Below are positions 12,467 to 27,600 of a stretch of DNA of 64,000 nucleotides, piece after piece. The DNA comes from Motacilla alba alba. Lineage: Eukaryota > Chordata > Aves > Passeriformes > Motacillidae. The stretch is from the NCBI RefSeq assembly GCF_015832195.1, contig NC_052017.1, positions 106,490,929-106,554,928 of the forward strand. The letters run 5' to 3'. The first letter of the stretch is position 1. Each line of letters starts with the position of its first letter. The notes under the pieces are model-generated. The model was given only the letters and a program-made list of their open reading frames with translations, had not been told where the DNA came from and did not search any database. The translations under genes were made by a program, and so were the position numbers.

Positions 12467-15400
12467 TTTCTTCTCTTTCTTTATAAGCAGAAGTTAATAT
12501 AAATCTGCAGAAATACCAGGCTTAATCACTACAATTGCTGGAGGAGGTGCCTGCAGCGCAAAGAAGACAAGTCCAGACAAAATAAGGTACACACGCTATG
12601 CAAAACTAATGTCTGCTACAAATGCTATGTGGTACAACCACCACCCAAGATGCTACTGATCTGCAGAGCGGTATTTAGTAAAATAATGAAGAAAAAATTA
12701 AAAACAACAACTACAAAGCTGAAAGTAAGAAGTCAAGGACTGATACAAACTAGGGGTGGGGGGAGCATGCGTTGGACGATTAGCAGGAGGAAAGCAGCAG
12801 GTCTGAGGAACACATGTCAGAGCCTAAAAGCAGACAGTTTAGCAAAAATAAAGATAAAATTATCAATGAAAGTTGAGACTAAAACGAAAAATAAATTCTG
12901 TAACTTGTACGAGACGGACACCAGCATGTCCCTTCACAGGATCCTCTCTGGCAGAAAAAAACATAGCTCTCTTGCAATTTAGCACAGTGCAGCACCACCG
13001 AGTCTGTCACAGTTTTTCAATTGGACACATTCTCCTGTATACCCTGCCTGGGGCTGCTCGAGAGAAAATGAACAGATTTGCAGGGTTAATATTGTAGTTA
13101 GGCTGGAACCTCATTCAGCGTAGCTGTGATAGCACTGGCTGCACAAAACAGTAGAAGAATGTGTAGTATAAACATCACTGCCAGGATGGGAGGTAGGCTG
13201 GAGGACCGTGGGCATTTTAAAAGGCAAAAGAACCCACAAAGCAGAAGAAAAGGGAACCAGTTTCCAAACCCAAGTCAAAACCAAGCTGCCGTTTACACAG
13301 TTTACCTACTAAAACTCCCAAGAAATAAAAATGCTTTACAGTAAAACCTTTTGCTCTTTTACTTCATCCTCCTCCTTTTCAACATTTCCTCTTCAAGTTA
13401 CCTGTGTTTATTGTGTCTCATGAAACAAAGTCCTTCTTCTCAGTGGCTGATATTAAGCACAACAATGCTAACCTTGCTTCAGTCTCAGCCCACAAAGCAC
13501 ATTTCCCTGCATAAAAACAGTCCAGTACCATTTTGGAGATACTTTGAAATTAAACAATTGTATTTCTAATACAGTTGCCACAGAGAAACTAAAGCAAAAA
13601 TGGGATTCAGTGAAGCAAGTCCATAAAAAAATCCCATTTTTTAAATGTGGCACAACTCAATAGCACTGTCAGAGCACAGAAGATCACCATCCAATGGGTA
13701 CAGCATTTAACAGGTCAGAGTTATATAACTGCATTAGTTAAATCACTGTATTGTTCAGCTATGGAAAGGATAACGGGGCAAACAGTCTCTGAAGAAGTAC
13801 ATGGTTTGTGTTGGTTTATTACAAATGTGGAAGTGAACAAGCTTTCGTAAAAAGTAATTAAAACAAGGCACTGCTGGTAAGCTAAACTTCCACCACCTAA
13901 TGTGATTACAAATACAATTCCTTAGCAAGAATTACAGGTGGAGAGAAGGGAGTCAGAGAAACTAAACTCAACGGGCTCCAGCAAGCTATCTGGAACAGCT
14001 GACAACAAAAAGAATCAAAAAGCTCTTCAGAAGCATTTCTTGGTGTCAGGCAGGTGAGACATGAACCCAGGAATGGGTTCAGAGCTCAGCCACGTTTGTT
14101 CCCACACAGGAGATCACAGAGGTTGTTGTCTGCCTTGGGAACTGCATCAGCTTTGTTCATGAGTGGGGCACAAACCATGGCCACCACCTGCACTGGCTGG
14201 ATGGCCAGCGACCCTCCTGACCTGTCAACAGTCTGACCCCTCATAGCTTTCCTTCTCAAACATTTTATTATTTATCCTACAGAAAAAAAAAAAAAAGGTA
14301 AGAACAGAAATACAGTTTTATAACAGTTCCATGAACCAAAATACTTCAAATAACCTGTAAAGGATTTATCATTATTAATATCCAGATGATTCCCGCCCAC
14401 CTCCAACAACTTTTCATAAAAATTAGTTCCCACTTTCACTCAGAGTGAGTAAAACTATGTAATCAAAAGTGCCAAACTCTGTGTCCTAGGCAGGCAAAAG
14501 GCAATTAGGTTGTCTAAAACTTTTCAGTTTTTGTTTTTTGTTTAGCACACAAAAGCACTGCTCTTGGAGCAGTTTGGGGCTCTTCCGCTTCCTTGTTGAT
14601 ATTTGAAGGAGTCTCTCCACAACAAGCAGCTCATAGGCACAGGTCTTTAGAGTATATCTGAACCTGCTTCACATTTTCTGCTCTAGGCAAGCCCTCCTGT
14701 AGGCTCAGCAAAAGCAAAAACAGCCCTGCCTTAACAGCTCCTTCTGGGATTTACAAAAAACTGTATATTTAGAAGCCTTCCTACCAAAGGGGGCCAAGGA
14801 TCATGGAGAAGAATTTAGAAATCCCTTTTCCTCTCCCTGCCTTTTCTTGTATACCCCAGCTCCACTCAAAAACATTGCTAAAGAGTAAGCCTTTCCACCT
14901 GGGTTGAAGCAAACCACAGTAGCTGCAGGGCTGAGATGTGTACTCGTGCAACTGGTCTGCCAAATGACAATAACATAGGAACCATGTCAACGTTCTGGTA
15001 GCAAGTAGAAGGAATAGGAGATATCTGAAGAACATGAGTCACTACAATGTGCTAAGTGTACAAAAATCAAAGAGACGGGAGGCTTACTCCTCCCCTCAAA
15101 ATATTAGCACTGGTGTCCTAAGTGTTATTTACACTCTGTGGTCTTGAGTAAAGTCATCCTGGTTCCCTTCTTAAGACAGAAACCATGACAGAAACCATGC
15201 CACTACAAGACAACCCAAGCTCAGGCACAGAAGGACCGACATTCAAGTACAAACTGTCTGCTTGACTCACTGGACTGTGAGGATCATTTTAGTTTGCAGG
15301 TCAAGACACTGCTGGCTGGAATTATTTTAGCCAATGTCTTCCCTGTAAGCCAGCCCAGCTCAATCAGAAGTCTATATGCTACTCAGTAGCATATATATTC

Positions 15401-18400
15401 CCTGTCAAAGCCCCAGCAATTATTACTGCAGAGAAACTCAAATGTACACATTTCTAACTCCCTTAGATTTTTTTGGGGGAGGTGAGGGCAAGCTTGTCTT
15501 ATTTGTCTAGACATTAGAAGGAATAATCACGCAGTAGTTTATTCTAACGCATCAAGTCAGTCTGTGTTCATTACCCTTTTTTCACAACAGAGAGACATGA
15601 GACAGATGCTTCTCCTCACAAAAGCCTGGTGCCCAGAAACAACTGCAAACAGCAGTTAACACATCCACATCAGCCACCTCCAGCAGAAGAATCTGAACAC
15701 ATATATCCCACTGTATGGAGAATGAATCCAAAAGCAAACAAACTTCAGAAGCTGGCATTAAATCCCTTTTCCTCCAGTACAGAGCAGAAACTCAAGTGTC
15801 AGGGACATCTGTGTGCCTGCACTCTGAAATAAACAGCAGGCTGATACTCTGGGGTGCTTGTGGGATGGGGGAAAGTGCAGCTCAAGAACCTCATCCAAAC
15901 CAGGAACATTAGGACTGCTCTTGGATTTGGCTCCTGCACAAGTGTCCCCATTTTGAAGATGCACTTTTTCAAAACAAACATTTCATTAAAGACTAAAAAA
16001 AAAATCATGATCAGGTCTCACCACAAAGCTTAGACAAGTACCCCCCCACTTTTTTGAATTCAGCAAAAAGAGTTGCCACAACAAAGAGGCTGGAGAAAGC
16101 ATTTATTCAACATAAACAATATCAGTATAGTACAAACAGCACTTCTGGAAAGTGTAGCAAGCAGGCAGAGATACAAAGCTACGTGTCCAAGAAACCCAGG
16201 AGCTTATCCTGCTTGAAGGGGAAAATCACACCCTGGGTACCTCTATGGGCTGGTGATGTGCTCACACCAAATTCTCTAGCTGTGGCTCTGGTACTCAGCA
16301 TCTACAGATGACACCAAACTGTGCTGGCCCTCAGACAGAGCCCTGTAAGGTGGTCAAAGATGACTATGAGCACCACACAGAGCATGCAAACCGCATTTTG
16401 ATCTCAAGGTGTGCATGCCATCATGGTGCGTTCTCTTCACCTTCATTCTGATGAGCCCAGAAGCACAAAGAAATTGCTCAGAACTTTTGTCAAAAAGTCT
16501 TTAGATGTAAGCACATCCATCCTTTTCTTCTGCTTCTTCACCCTGACACCAATGGTTGGTAGCTCCCTGAGGACATGGTTGGGCTTTACTGCTGCCACTG
16601 GGTCTGCAAAACAAAGAAACAGCCCATTGTTTTCCCCAGCAAAAATATGCCGATTGCACTGTCATGTTTTGTCTTTCATCAATATAATACAACTGCCCTT
16701 TCTCTCACAGCTGCAAGGTTTAGGATTGCTGACTCTGAACATTAGGAATTATGTTTATAAGGCAAAACTCCAGAACAATTGTGTTTGAGCGTCACACGAG
16801 AAATAGGCCCAAAACACAATCAGCTGCAATTCAATGCCACAGAAAGCTAAGACACCAGGTCCACTGAGACTCAACAGTAGTACTAGATTTATTATTCTAA
16901 ACCTCTGAAGCTTCATTTTAAACCCTGAATGTCTGTCAATATACAACAGAAGGTCAAATTATCCTATGCAAGACCGTCAAATACAATGGAAAGCTTGAAA
17001 AGCAGGAAGGTTTTCTGGAGATGCTGAGCCACCAAACTGCAGATGATGTACTATGCCAAGCAGCTGCTCACTCCTCACACCACAAGTGCCATGCTTGGGG
17101 CACTCAATATTATTTGCAGAAATACATGCAGCAATGCATTTTAGAAAGGTGGGTGTCACAAGGCCATCTGGGAGAAGGGACAGAGATACACAGAAGGGTG
17201 CCTCTTAGCCAGAGTGTAGCATATAGTTCATCATGAAACAAAAACCTTGGCTGAAACTCTTTCCTGAAGGCGTCAGGAACAGTATTGGGCTGTCCTCTGT
17301 GTATCCTGAAATAGTCCAAATGCAGATCAAGCCTACAAAGGAGGTAAACACACCTCTGGTCACACCAGAGTGGCTACAGCAGTGGTGACTGGAGCACTTA
17401 CCTGATGGGACAATTTTAACATTCTCCTTGTCCCAGAGTCACCGGCCCTGGAGTGGAGCGCTGATCTGGCCCCTCAAGATGGGGGTCCCTTGCAGCACAT
17501 CCCAAATTCTGGCTGCTTTCAGCCTTCTCCTCCTTGAGATGCTGGCACTGCAGAGCGCATACACATGCTAAGTGCTGCAAGTGCTGGAGAGATGTGGTGG
17601 CGTTTCCTTGGTAAAATGAGCCTTGCTGGGATTTCAGAGCTGACCAGGACCTAGAATAAATGACACAGGTGCAGAGAACCAAATGCAAGGCAAGGGGCTG
17701 AAGGAAGCAAGGTATTTGTTTGTGCTGGATGGAGAAAACTGCCTACCTGGAGACGCAGGACAGTTAAAAACCACCCTTGGACAAGAGCTTGGAGGCACCT
17801 TGATAATTCCAGAGCCCAGGAGCCAAGTCTATAGCACACAACTAGCTTGAGCAGAACAGCTCAAATCACACTTTCGTCATGGCAGAAGTCAAATGAGGAC
17901 CTGTGCCTACACCGGTACAGCAGTAAAGGCAAGTCCAAAAACTTGGCAAAGTTTACAGAGACAGGATGTATCTTCTCAGGTGCTTATGAAGTTCTCTGAA
18001 AACCTCCCTAAGCCTCGAAACTGCAGACAAAAGTTTAATACCTCCCTCAAAATATTTTATAAGTTTGCACTCTTTATGGAAGACTAACTCAGCCCCTTGC
18101 TTGTTTGAGTGAGTAGTGCTGAGGTCAGCCTAAATGTTGTCATTTATTACAATCCCTGTTCTTCCGCACTGCCTACCCATTTCTTCCTTGGGTCAAGCAC
18201 AACCCTTCGGTAGGAGGTGGCTGATGTGCACACTTGCTGTGCTTGGGTCAAGCAAGTGGCAAACATGGCCAGCACAGAATCTGACTGAAGCCCCTAACAC
18301 AAGCAGGATCTTTGGAATACATCCAACTCACTGTAATATAAAAAAAACAAACGAAACTTGAAGGTCCAGCCCAGATTCACTACCCCCAAACACAAACACT

Positions 18401-21400
18401 TTGGCTTTCACCATGGAAGGAGAACTTCTACAGCCTTTAGAGGTGCTGATTCAATTCTCACTCAGCAAAAGCATCCATTTAATTTACAAGCAAAACCGGA
18501 TTTGAAAGCTGCTCCCAGTTAGTGCACAGCACACCACTGCCCACCTGACACTCTAATCACAGGGTGCTCACCCCAGGATGCAGCAGGCAAAAAACATCCC
18601 CTAACCATGCTGGAGGACACAGTGTTTAGATGCAGGAGGACATGGGACCAAAGGTAACAGACTTGCCATGACACTGCTAAGGGTGTCCTATGATACAGGC
18701 AGGCTGGACAGCTGGCATTTCAGGCCACTTGCTCCACCAAGGGCTTGTCTGTTCTGCACCAGTATCTACTCAAATTAGCAACGAAACTGAGTTAGGAGTG
18801 ACCAAACAAAAGTGTAACTCCTGAGCTGTACTGCCTGAGCTGGACATGACCAGTTCAAAATATTTCACAAGGTACACAATGCAGTGCTTCAGTCACCTTC
18901 ACTCAAACTTCTTTATTCTCACTTGCAAGAGGGGACAATATCCCATCAGATACTGCAGAAACAAGCCAGTAAGCACGACGTGCTCCCTTGTCTGAGCACA
19001 GAACAACTGAAGCCATTGTGGACAATTAAAAAAAAAAAAAAAAAGAAAGAAAAGGAAGAAACACTATTAAAAGATGAGCAGTCCCTGGGAAAGGCTTCCA
19101 GGTCTGAAGAGCCTTTAGCAGCCTGGCAGCCCTGCCCACAACACTACAGCTTGATACTAAAATCTTTGCTTCTGCTGCCCTGAGGACAGTTTCATTTACT
19201 TTCCTTTAAACCTGGAAAATAGGTCGCTTTTCTTCTCGCACCTCTATCAAACCTCAGGTAGCAGAGAAAACGTGAATTTACTTGTACTTCATAGGAAAGC
19301 AAGCACACACAAAGGGAGTTTCACCTTTTTCAAAGGGCAGAGATGACAGACTACTTCCCCACCATACAAGGCTTCACTCACTCCAGTGAGAAGCATAGAT
19401 CCAAATATCTTGGACCATTTAATCCCTGCTGCAAGAGCTTTGGCATGCCAGCTACTTTGCAGACAGCATACCTAAATGCTCTGGGGCTCCATTCAGAGTC
19501 TACAGCTCCTCCCTGAAAGAGGCAGCCACTCAGTCAGCTCTCCCCAGTCCCAGGGAATAGCCCAGCACAGAGCAGTCAACAGCTCCCACTGCCTCTGTGA
19601 GGGATGCAGCATCTGCCAGCTCATCTCCTGCACCAGTGAAGGCAGGAATGTGACAGCCACCTTCACCACATGTACATGGAGTTTGGGCCAGGAACAGCAC
19701 TGGGAACGAACAGGGGAACTCTGAACACTGGAATCCATTTTTCAACTGTTCCCAAGTAGACTACTTGTAGGTTGAGATTTATTAATAATGTAATTTTTAG
19801 TCAGACTTTTCACTCAAGCGCTGTTGCTTTTTATCCACTTCTAGCAGGCACTCTACACGTGTTTTGCAAGAGTCTTCACATAAGGATAAGGGAAAAACAA
19901 CAACAAACACTCCCTCCTGGGTTTAGAAGGAAAGGACTTCTCTTTGCCAGAACCATGCTGGTATATTTGAATGCAAAGTCAAACAAATCCTTACAAATGG
20001 TGTCAAAATTTGAGTGGGAAAGAAACCAAGTGGTTACATCTTCTTAAACCAAATTTGCAATCTGTCCAATAATCTTCTGGTGAGAAGTAACACTAAAAAA
20101 CAAGCATTGTTAAAATCTGTTACGTTTGCAAGGTAAGATTCTATCAGCAGTACATGAATAAAGATTAATGTCTTGAATTGCAGTTGTTTCTGAAGATTTC
20201 AAAGACCCATAAAAATGTAGACTTCAGTGGGATAACTGGAAGATTGTCATAAATTGTCAGAATTTGAGAAATGGGTTTTTCTTCTTTAGATTTGACTCAC
20301 AAACTGAACAAAAAGAAGCCTGTACTGCCTTATTTGAAGTCAGTTTACACTCCAGTTTGAATAGCACCTGCCCTTGGGTATGTTCCAGAAGAACATCTAC
20401 CTTTCCACAAAGGGAGGCTAACACCCATTGTAAAACTTCCAGAGGCACATTAGATGTCTGTTCTCCCCCCAGCAATTTCACCCTTAGAAGTAGAAGGAAC
20501 GCTGCCAGTTACAGCCTGTGCTGAGGAAACATGAGTTATAATTTTACCCTGGGAAAATTGCTGAACTGGGAGCTTCTGGTGTGGCATAGGTCTTGCCTTC
20601 GCAATCCAATGGTTCTTTTGATTCAGAGAGGCTTTGAAAGGGTGGTGATGAAAAACATAGCCTCTCCCTTTGAATCAGCCAGCCACCTGCTTTCCTTTGC
20701 ACTTTTAAATTTGGTTTATTAATTTACCTAGGAGCAGAAAGAAATAGCACTGACCCATCCAGAGAAGATATCTACTTCAGACCGAACATGAAAACACAAA
20801 AACACCCCCACTTGTGGACTATCTGAAGAATTTTGTATCTAGAATCACCTCCACCATGCTTAAAAAAAATACAAGAAAGTCTTTATTAGGTCTCCTGGCC
20901 ATATTAAGAGGAAAAAGGTAAGGAACAAAACAGAAGAATCTGATAAAACCACATCTTTGAAACGTTGTAAGACATAAGAGCTTTAAGCACTCTCCAGATG
21001 TTTCTTGAAGCAACCAGTAATAAAATATTCCCAGCTGGAATTGCAATTTTGAAGACATTGAATCCATTTGGTAATTATGGCAGTAGCCAGTAAAACAGAC
21101 AGCTTCATCTATAACCTGACTGCAGGAAAAAGGCATGAAAGTGTTTTGAAGCCACACATTTGTAATTATCTAATTTATTATAAAGATGTAAACAGAACCA
21201 CAATTTTGAAAGTCACAGCTCCGTCTCGTAGAGAATTAGAAATAAGGTGTGAAATTGTAATATTAAATTATACATTCCTCACTCCGGGATCAATGAAACA
21301 CCATGAGCAAAAAACCCTGACCTTTAGGACCCCTGTGTCACTCAGTTTTCTTTCTTTCTTTCTCATCTATTCCCCTTCCAATAAGTCTCTGAAGCTGAAC

Positions 21401-23300
21401 TTAGCAAAGCAATGTCCCAGTCTCACGAAAATGATAATTTATCAAAACCCCACTAGAGGGACAGAGACTGCCAGGAGGGAGAACAGTGCAAGGAAAGGGT
21501 AAGAGTTGAACTTACTGAGATGACAGACTTTTTGGAGGTTCTTGTCAAGATGGTCTGCAATAGAGAGCATTTACCCGCCTCTCCCATGCATTTTCAGGGC
21601 TAGCTGGGAATTTTTCCTCTCCTCTTGTAACTCCCATTAAAATTATCAGCCTACAGATTTCATAACAAGCAGGAGAATGAAAAAACCCAAACATTATCGT
21701 GAGAGAAATCGTATTATGATTAACTATTTCAAAATGCCTGTGGGTTACTTAATACCTTGGGACATGCAGCATAACACCACAAGGGTGTCACTGTATGGGG
21801 GCAGGAAACAGCCCCCGGCTAAAAATATGCACGAGGCAGCACACAGCAATGGGGGCTTCTTCCCAGAGCTCTGGGAATGGGCTAGGCATGTGGCACATGA
21901 AACCTGCACTCAAATCCATTGGTGACCCAGACACTTCTCTACCCCTGCCCTACTCCAAAATCTGTCCACCTTTGGATTTCAATTTCCTTACAGAAGCAGG
22001 TATGGTTTTGGATGGCTGGTAGGAAGATGCTGAAGTCCCAAACTAAGCTAAATACAGCTGTGAGTAAATTCAAAAGGCTCCTTCAATGCAGTATCACATG
22101 AAGGTTTTTTATTTCACTTTGCCTCTTTTTCTGGAGTTTCCTTAAACGCTGGAAATGTATTCAGGGAAGAACGGAGAAAGTCATATGCCCACCATTCCCT
22201 ATGAGGGTCAAGCAGCAATTCTGTTTTGTTAGTGTGAAGGGCAGGATTCAAGGAAAAGAGAACACAGGAGTCTGCTCTGGCAGGCAAAAAGAGTGCTTGG
22301 CAAGACAAGGACCATATGGCACATGAACAAAGCATATTTTAGATCTGGTTCATTTGATTCCATTATATGTAAAAGATACTATAAGATCCATGGCTAAGAA
22401 ATACAATTTTGGTTATTGTTTTCAGACCCGTAGGGATTTCCCCAAGTAGTCCTTGTAGCTTATATGATAAAAACATCCATTTGGCAGCTAATTTTAGCAT
22501 TTTTTACCCACAGGGGTGATTAACCCTAAATCTATATAACCCTGTGCTATATGCTAACAACAGCCATCACTGCCTCTGCCAACCTCATGAAGCAGCAATC
22601 CACTATTTAGCTGTGGACAAACAGTCTCTGCTAAATAGCTCAGCAAACCCTAAATTTTATATTAAAAGGCTTTTTTTACTTGATCCAACACCAAATCAGA
22701 CCATGCATACAACCTCAGAAGAGTGGATGAAATATACATTATATACAATATGCACTCCTTTGGATGGCATAGCCTGCTTCTAAGTCTGTGGTAATATTTC
22801 TCTGGTCATTACTAAAACACAAAACACTTTTGTTGTTGAGCAACAAAAGGACCCGAAAATGTTTAAAGAAGCAGCAAAACCCATGCCTGTCAATCAAAGA
22901 TAAATGCCTATCTCACTTTCTGTAGCTATTAGCTTTTATTGCCTCTAATGTACTAGACATGTCAATAAAACTGAAAATAAAAACACATTGGCATACACCA
23001 ATAGTCACCCTATCTTTGTCATTGCACAGAGAAGAATCACATCCTTAGATGATTCCAAGGGACAGCTCAAACTTAAACCAGCAAACAGCAGCTTCATCAA
23101 GAAAATAAAAGATAAACATAATAAAGGCACATTATTTTCAAAACACACAGAAGTGAAGTGAGACAACCCTGGACAGAGGCTGTCACTTGCCACAGCGACC
23201 AGCCACCAAGGGGCAACAGGCATTTGGCTATGAAACAAATGTCCCTTCTGTCAGGCTGCCCTGTAACAGGGCTCTCAGAGAAGCTGGCAGTGGCCAGGAG

Positions 23301-23320
23301 GCTCAGCTCAGCTCAGCTCA
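23301..23320 (+). repeat. Pentanucleotide microsatellite (GCTCA)4
   Basis: Four perfect copies of GCTCA lie in intronic sequence between GCCAGGAG and TTTAAAC. Confidence 0.85.
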
Positions 23321-24577
23321 TTTAAACTGCTGTTGAGGCAGTAAGCTTTAGATGAACTTACCCTCATTCAGAATAATACTTGAAGAAATCTTTTGTTGGG
23401 TTTGTAGGGAAGCAGGGGAAGACTTCATTTAACCAAAGAGGAGGAAAGAAGCTCACTGAATGTCTTGAGTGGTAATAGACAGAAAGACCATGCTGTTCAG
23501 GGGCCTCTCTAGGCCCAAACAGAGTTTTGAACCTATCTTCTGCAATACAGAAAAAACAACTTTAAAAAAGGATAAAGACTACAAGACTGGGGACAAAAAA
23601 TATTTAAAAAAAAAATCATTAAAAGAACAATTTAGAGTATCAAAAGTATGAAAGGAGTCAGGTGCAGAAAACCATCAACTATGGTGAAATAATTTTTAAA
23701 AACTATTTTCAAGAAACCCATCACATTCTAATAGGGACCTGAATAATGGCAGAAATATTCACAAGAGGAAAAGTTGACAGGTAAAGGGGCAATTGTACAT
23801 GGAATCACACCCAGAGTCCTTAAAAAAACAATCTCAGATAAAGTATGGGAGATAACTGTGAAGGATTTTGTCTGGAACCAGGTAAATTTGAGGGAAACAT
23901 CAGGGTGGCCTAACAGCTTGCATCTCACTTCATGCTTGCCTCCCACTCAGGAGCAGTGGAGGAGACCATCAGCTCTCTCCCTGGTGTGGAAAAGGAGGAA
24001 AGCAGAGGCTGAAGCTGTAGCTTTCCTGAAAAGGGCAAGGACAGAGTGCAACAGAGACAGGAGTGCATGTTGGGAGTGGGAAACCAAAGAATCCCCTTTT
24101 GAAACAACAGACCCCTTCAAGGAAAAGGAAAGAGCAGATAGAAGAAGGAGAAGGCATTAAATTGCTAGGAGTGGGGGATAAAACCAAAACTAAAGCAAAC
24201 TCCTCCCACATGCCAAGCATTTCAGTTCATAGATCTCTCCTCCAGAAAATATATTTGAGGAGCCTGGCTTCAAGAACAGAAGATTTGTAATGTCAGAAAT
24301 AAAGGAGCATTTGAAACAAACAGGCAGGGTTTCAGGAGTCTTGCAGAGATCACCCAGTAGAGCGTAAGAGAACTTCAGTAACAATCCTAAAGTTGTAGAT
24401 TGCCTCAGCTATCTTCCATCCCATTACAAATACACTGAACTAGACACTTGATTTCTGATGAACACCATCTTGGAGTTGAAGAACTAAAAGGGAATAGCTT
24501 GGAAAGAGGTTTATCTGTGGGGAAAGGGGCTAGAGTGGAAAGATGAATAGCTAGATTTCATTTTTCAGCAGAAAAAA

Positions 24578-24604
24578 CATGATTTCCATGATTTCATGAT
24601 TTCC
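24578..24604 (+). repeat. Short tandem array of CATGATTTC
   Basis: Three copies of CATGATTTC lie in a row, the middle one lacking its last base. This is a small replication-slippage array with no evident function. Confidence 0.75.
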
Positions 24605-27600
24605 ACCCACACTGCCTTGCACAACGAACAGAACTTCAATCCAGAAATCAACAATGGGTGAGGGTATGTGTGTGCCTTATTGAACATATTTGAAAAGCAG
24701 CATGGAATGAGGTGTGGCAAGTGGAATTCCTAACTCCAGCCCTGGCCAGGAAAGATGGCTGGATGCCAATCACGCCACGAAGCTCTTGTCATCTAAAATC
24801 CAAATACGTCCTGAGGTGCCCAGCACTTTCTCACACTGAGGTGTGCCACAGACACAGAAAAAATTTCAATCAGACTCACAGGGTTTGATAGCCACAGGAG
24901 TCTTGCCTGCCACATGTTTGCTTCAACAAAACCTCTTAACCCATCTCACAGTGATGAGTCTTACAAAGTGCTCAGCATCAAGTAGCTTCACCAGAATAAC
25001 ACACTCCTGCCAACAGCAGCCTCACTTGACCAGAAGCAAGTCTGGAAGTTTCTATGATGCTGACACTGTGGAATCCAGTAATAAGGATGGAGGTTCACCT
25101 CTTGAGGGCACAGTGAAGCAAGCCAGGAGGTTCTTCTAGGACTAAGAAACCCAGGAGAAATGTGAATGTATGGCTGAGCTTAAGCAGTAACAGTTACATT
25201 ATAAATGGTTTTAAACACAACAAAGGAATGGAAGATAAGCAGACAAACAGTAATACTCATATGCAAATTAGAATCAATGATGATGATTGATTTTTAGAAA
25301 GGTTCTAATGATACAATGCCAAATAATTCTTCCCACTTGCAGCCTGGCACCATTTAGTGTATATTTAATTTTAAAAACCTGACTATGTTTTTTTCTTCTC
25401 CCCCTTTTTCCATGCTGACGCTTGTTTGCATTACATCTATTTTGAGCTAAATTAAATAGGAGAAGCAGAGTTTTGATTCAGTAGTAGCAATAAATGGGGT
25501 TAGCCTGGCATTGATCTGTGTAAAGGGGCCAAAGCTAAGACTGCCAGAAGCAAAACATGGTCAGTGAACTCTACAGCACAAAGAGTGACCCTGCAGCTGA
25601 ATTCCTAGCCCTGATTACAACAGAAAGAGACTTGCTCTCCTGAACAAAGAGTATTTCAGGCAGCAGATTAGCAAGAGAAAGTCTACTTGCAATGGCAATC
25701 AGAAGAAACTGACCAAAATTAAGAACCACAGCAGACTGGAGGATTTTAAAAAGCCTCTGAACAGTCCAAAACAAATGCCTGCCTTACTCTGCGTTTCTTG
25801 TATACCATCATCAAGTCCAAATGCTGAAGAAACAATATTTTTCTTTTGCATCTCAGTTAAATAGCTTTAAGTTAGTTAAGTGTACAGCAGGGAGATGAGC
25901 CAAAACCATGTTAAGGATAGCATGCCAAAAAAGTTCCCTTGAAGACTAAGAACATTTATCTTGCAGCCCTACAAAAGGGCAATCACATTTACTCTAAGAG
26001 GAAAGGCCCTTTTTATAAATCACGCTTTAAATTCAGCCAGCAAATTTGTACAGAAGGAGAATTTCACAATCCTTAGGAAACACGGATCAAATTTGCTCGC
26101 TCTCTGGGCGTTTGTGCTGTTGTGCAATGCAGAACAGGGAGAGCACAGCAGTAAATCTGGCCTCATGACTACCAAGTTTAATCACAGTGTATCTATGATG
26201 GAGAACAAAGTGCCTCTTATTCCCACTGCACTGCGATCCCACCAGATCTCGAGCCAAGCAGGGTCGCTTCAGGCCAGCTTTTGGCTAGAGCCTGGCAGAG
26301 CACTGGAATCAGCCATTCCAAATTTCAAGCAAGCTCACGTCTCACTTCCAGCGAGGCCAGTTCACACAGGAGAAGCACACAAGGTGTTGGGTACGCAGTC
26401 ATCTCTAGCAGCACCTTCAGCCACTGCTCCTAATGCTTTGGCAGGTCTGCTGGCTATTCACAGGTCCTGCACACAGTGAGAAGCTGGCAAGAAGCACAGC
26501 CCTGCCAAGTGATCTAAGGCTGCTGAGCAGCAATGCTTCTTTTATCCTCATTTTTTAACCCAGGACATTTGGGTGACATGGTGCAACATGCCCAGAACTC
26601 ACTTGTGCTGGAACTCCTGAAGCAGGGCTGATGCCCAGCAGTGCAGCCCAACTCCTCATGCTGGCTTCACCAGGAGCAGTGGGGATCTCAGCCCCCAGGG
26701 CAGTGAGAGAAACAGAGGAGCACTCATTATCACTGCTTAGTCTTTCAACCTATTTCTTTTCCACATTTTACATGAGCATTTCCTTAAAAACAAGGATCAC
26801 AAAACACTGAGCCATGTCAAATCCTTATGTATAAGCTATTAAAGGTCTTCAGCCCATTTTCCCTGAACGAAGTCCCATTATGCCATTTTTACTTGCTTCT
26901 TTATCAAGCAGAAAGAGGCAATGTGGAGACCCACAGAGGAAAGGGGGGAAGGTTTAAAGAGTCTATCAGCATACTGATAGTCTGCAAAAAATTAAGCCAG
27001 AAATCTGCAAGACAGCACCTTGGTTTTTTCAAGGCTGCTTGTTTGGTTCACCACTTTTATTAGGGGTTGATTACATCCCTCTCTTGAGTTTTGTGGTGGC
27101 TGCAATGTCAGAGTGTGGGACGTGGTTGTCATGACTGGGAACTTGCTGACTGATTTACAAGAACATACAAACCCACATAACCAGAAGATTTTTATTATTC
27201 ACTCATGTTCCGAATGTTCTTTTCACCTTTCATTGAATAAATCTTGAGAAAGTGAAGATTTCTTTCTAGTTTTAAATTCAGCTTCCCTTTTGGAGAAGGG
27301 TGCCCAAGCATAATATACCTTTGCTATGGAAAAATCACCCCACAATATCCCTCTGAACAGTTCGAGGTCAATATACCTACATTGGTAACAGCATCTTAAA
27401 ATCAGGTTGTCATTTTAACTATTTAGTGGGCATCAAGCCATCTCAAATAGATCAGTTCATTATTAAAAGGGGCAATTATTGTAAATTATGCTCTTCATAA
27501 GAGCAGTTACCTAAGGTTTAAATATGTTATGATACCTTCCTGACCATTCCCTTTAAATGAGGATAGCTGAGGGCTCAGACATCATCGTGCAGCAAATAGC

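Noticed and set aside
16290..16325. CR1 reverse-transcriptase-like string (TDDTKL in one frame)
   Set aside because: Only six residues resemble the FADDTKL motif. Flanking sequence has stops and no further reverse-transcriptase or CR1 3' end features.
25961..26479. 172-codon plus-strand frame
   Set aside because: No recognisable domain, mixed composition and intronic on the antisense strand. This length is compatible with chance across 128 kb of double-strand sequence.
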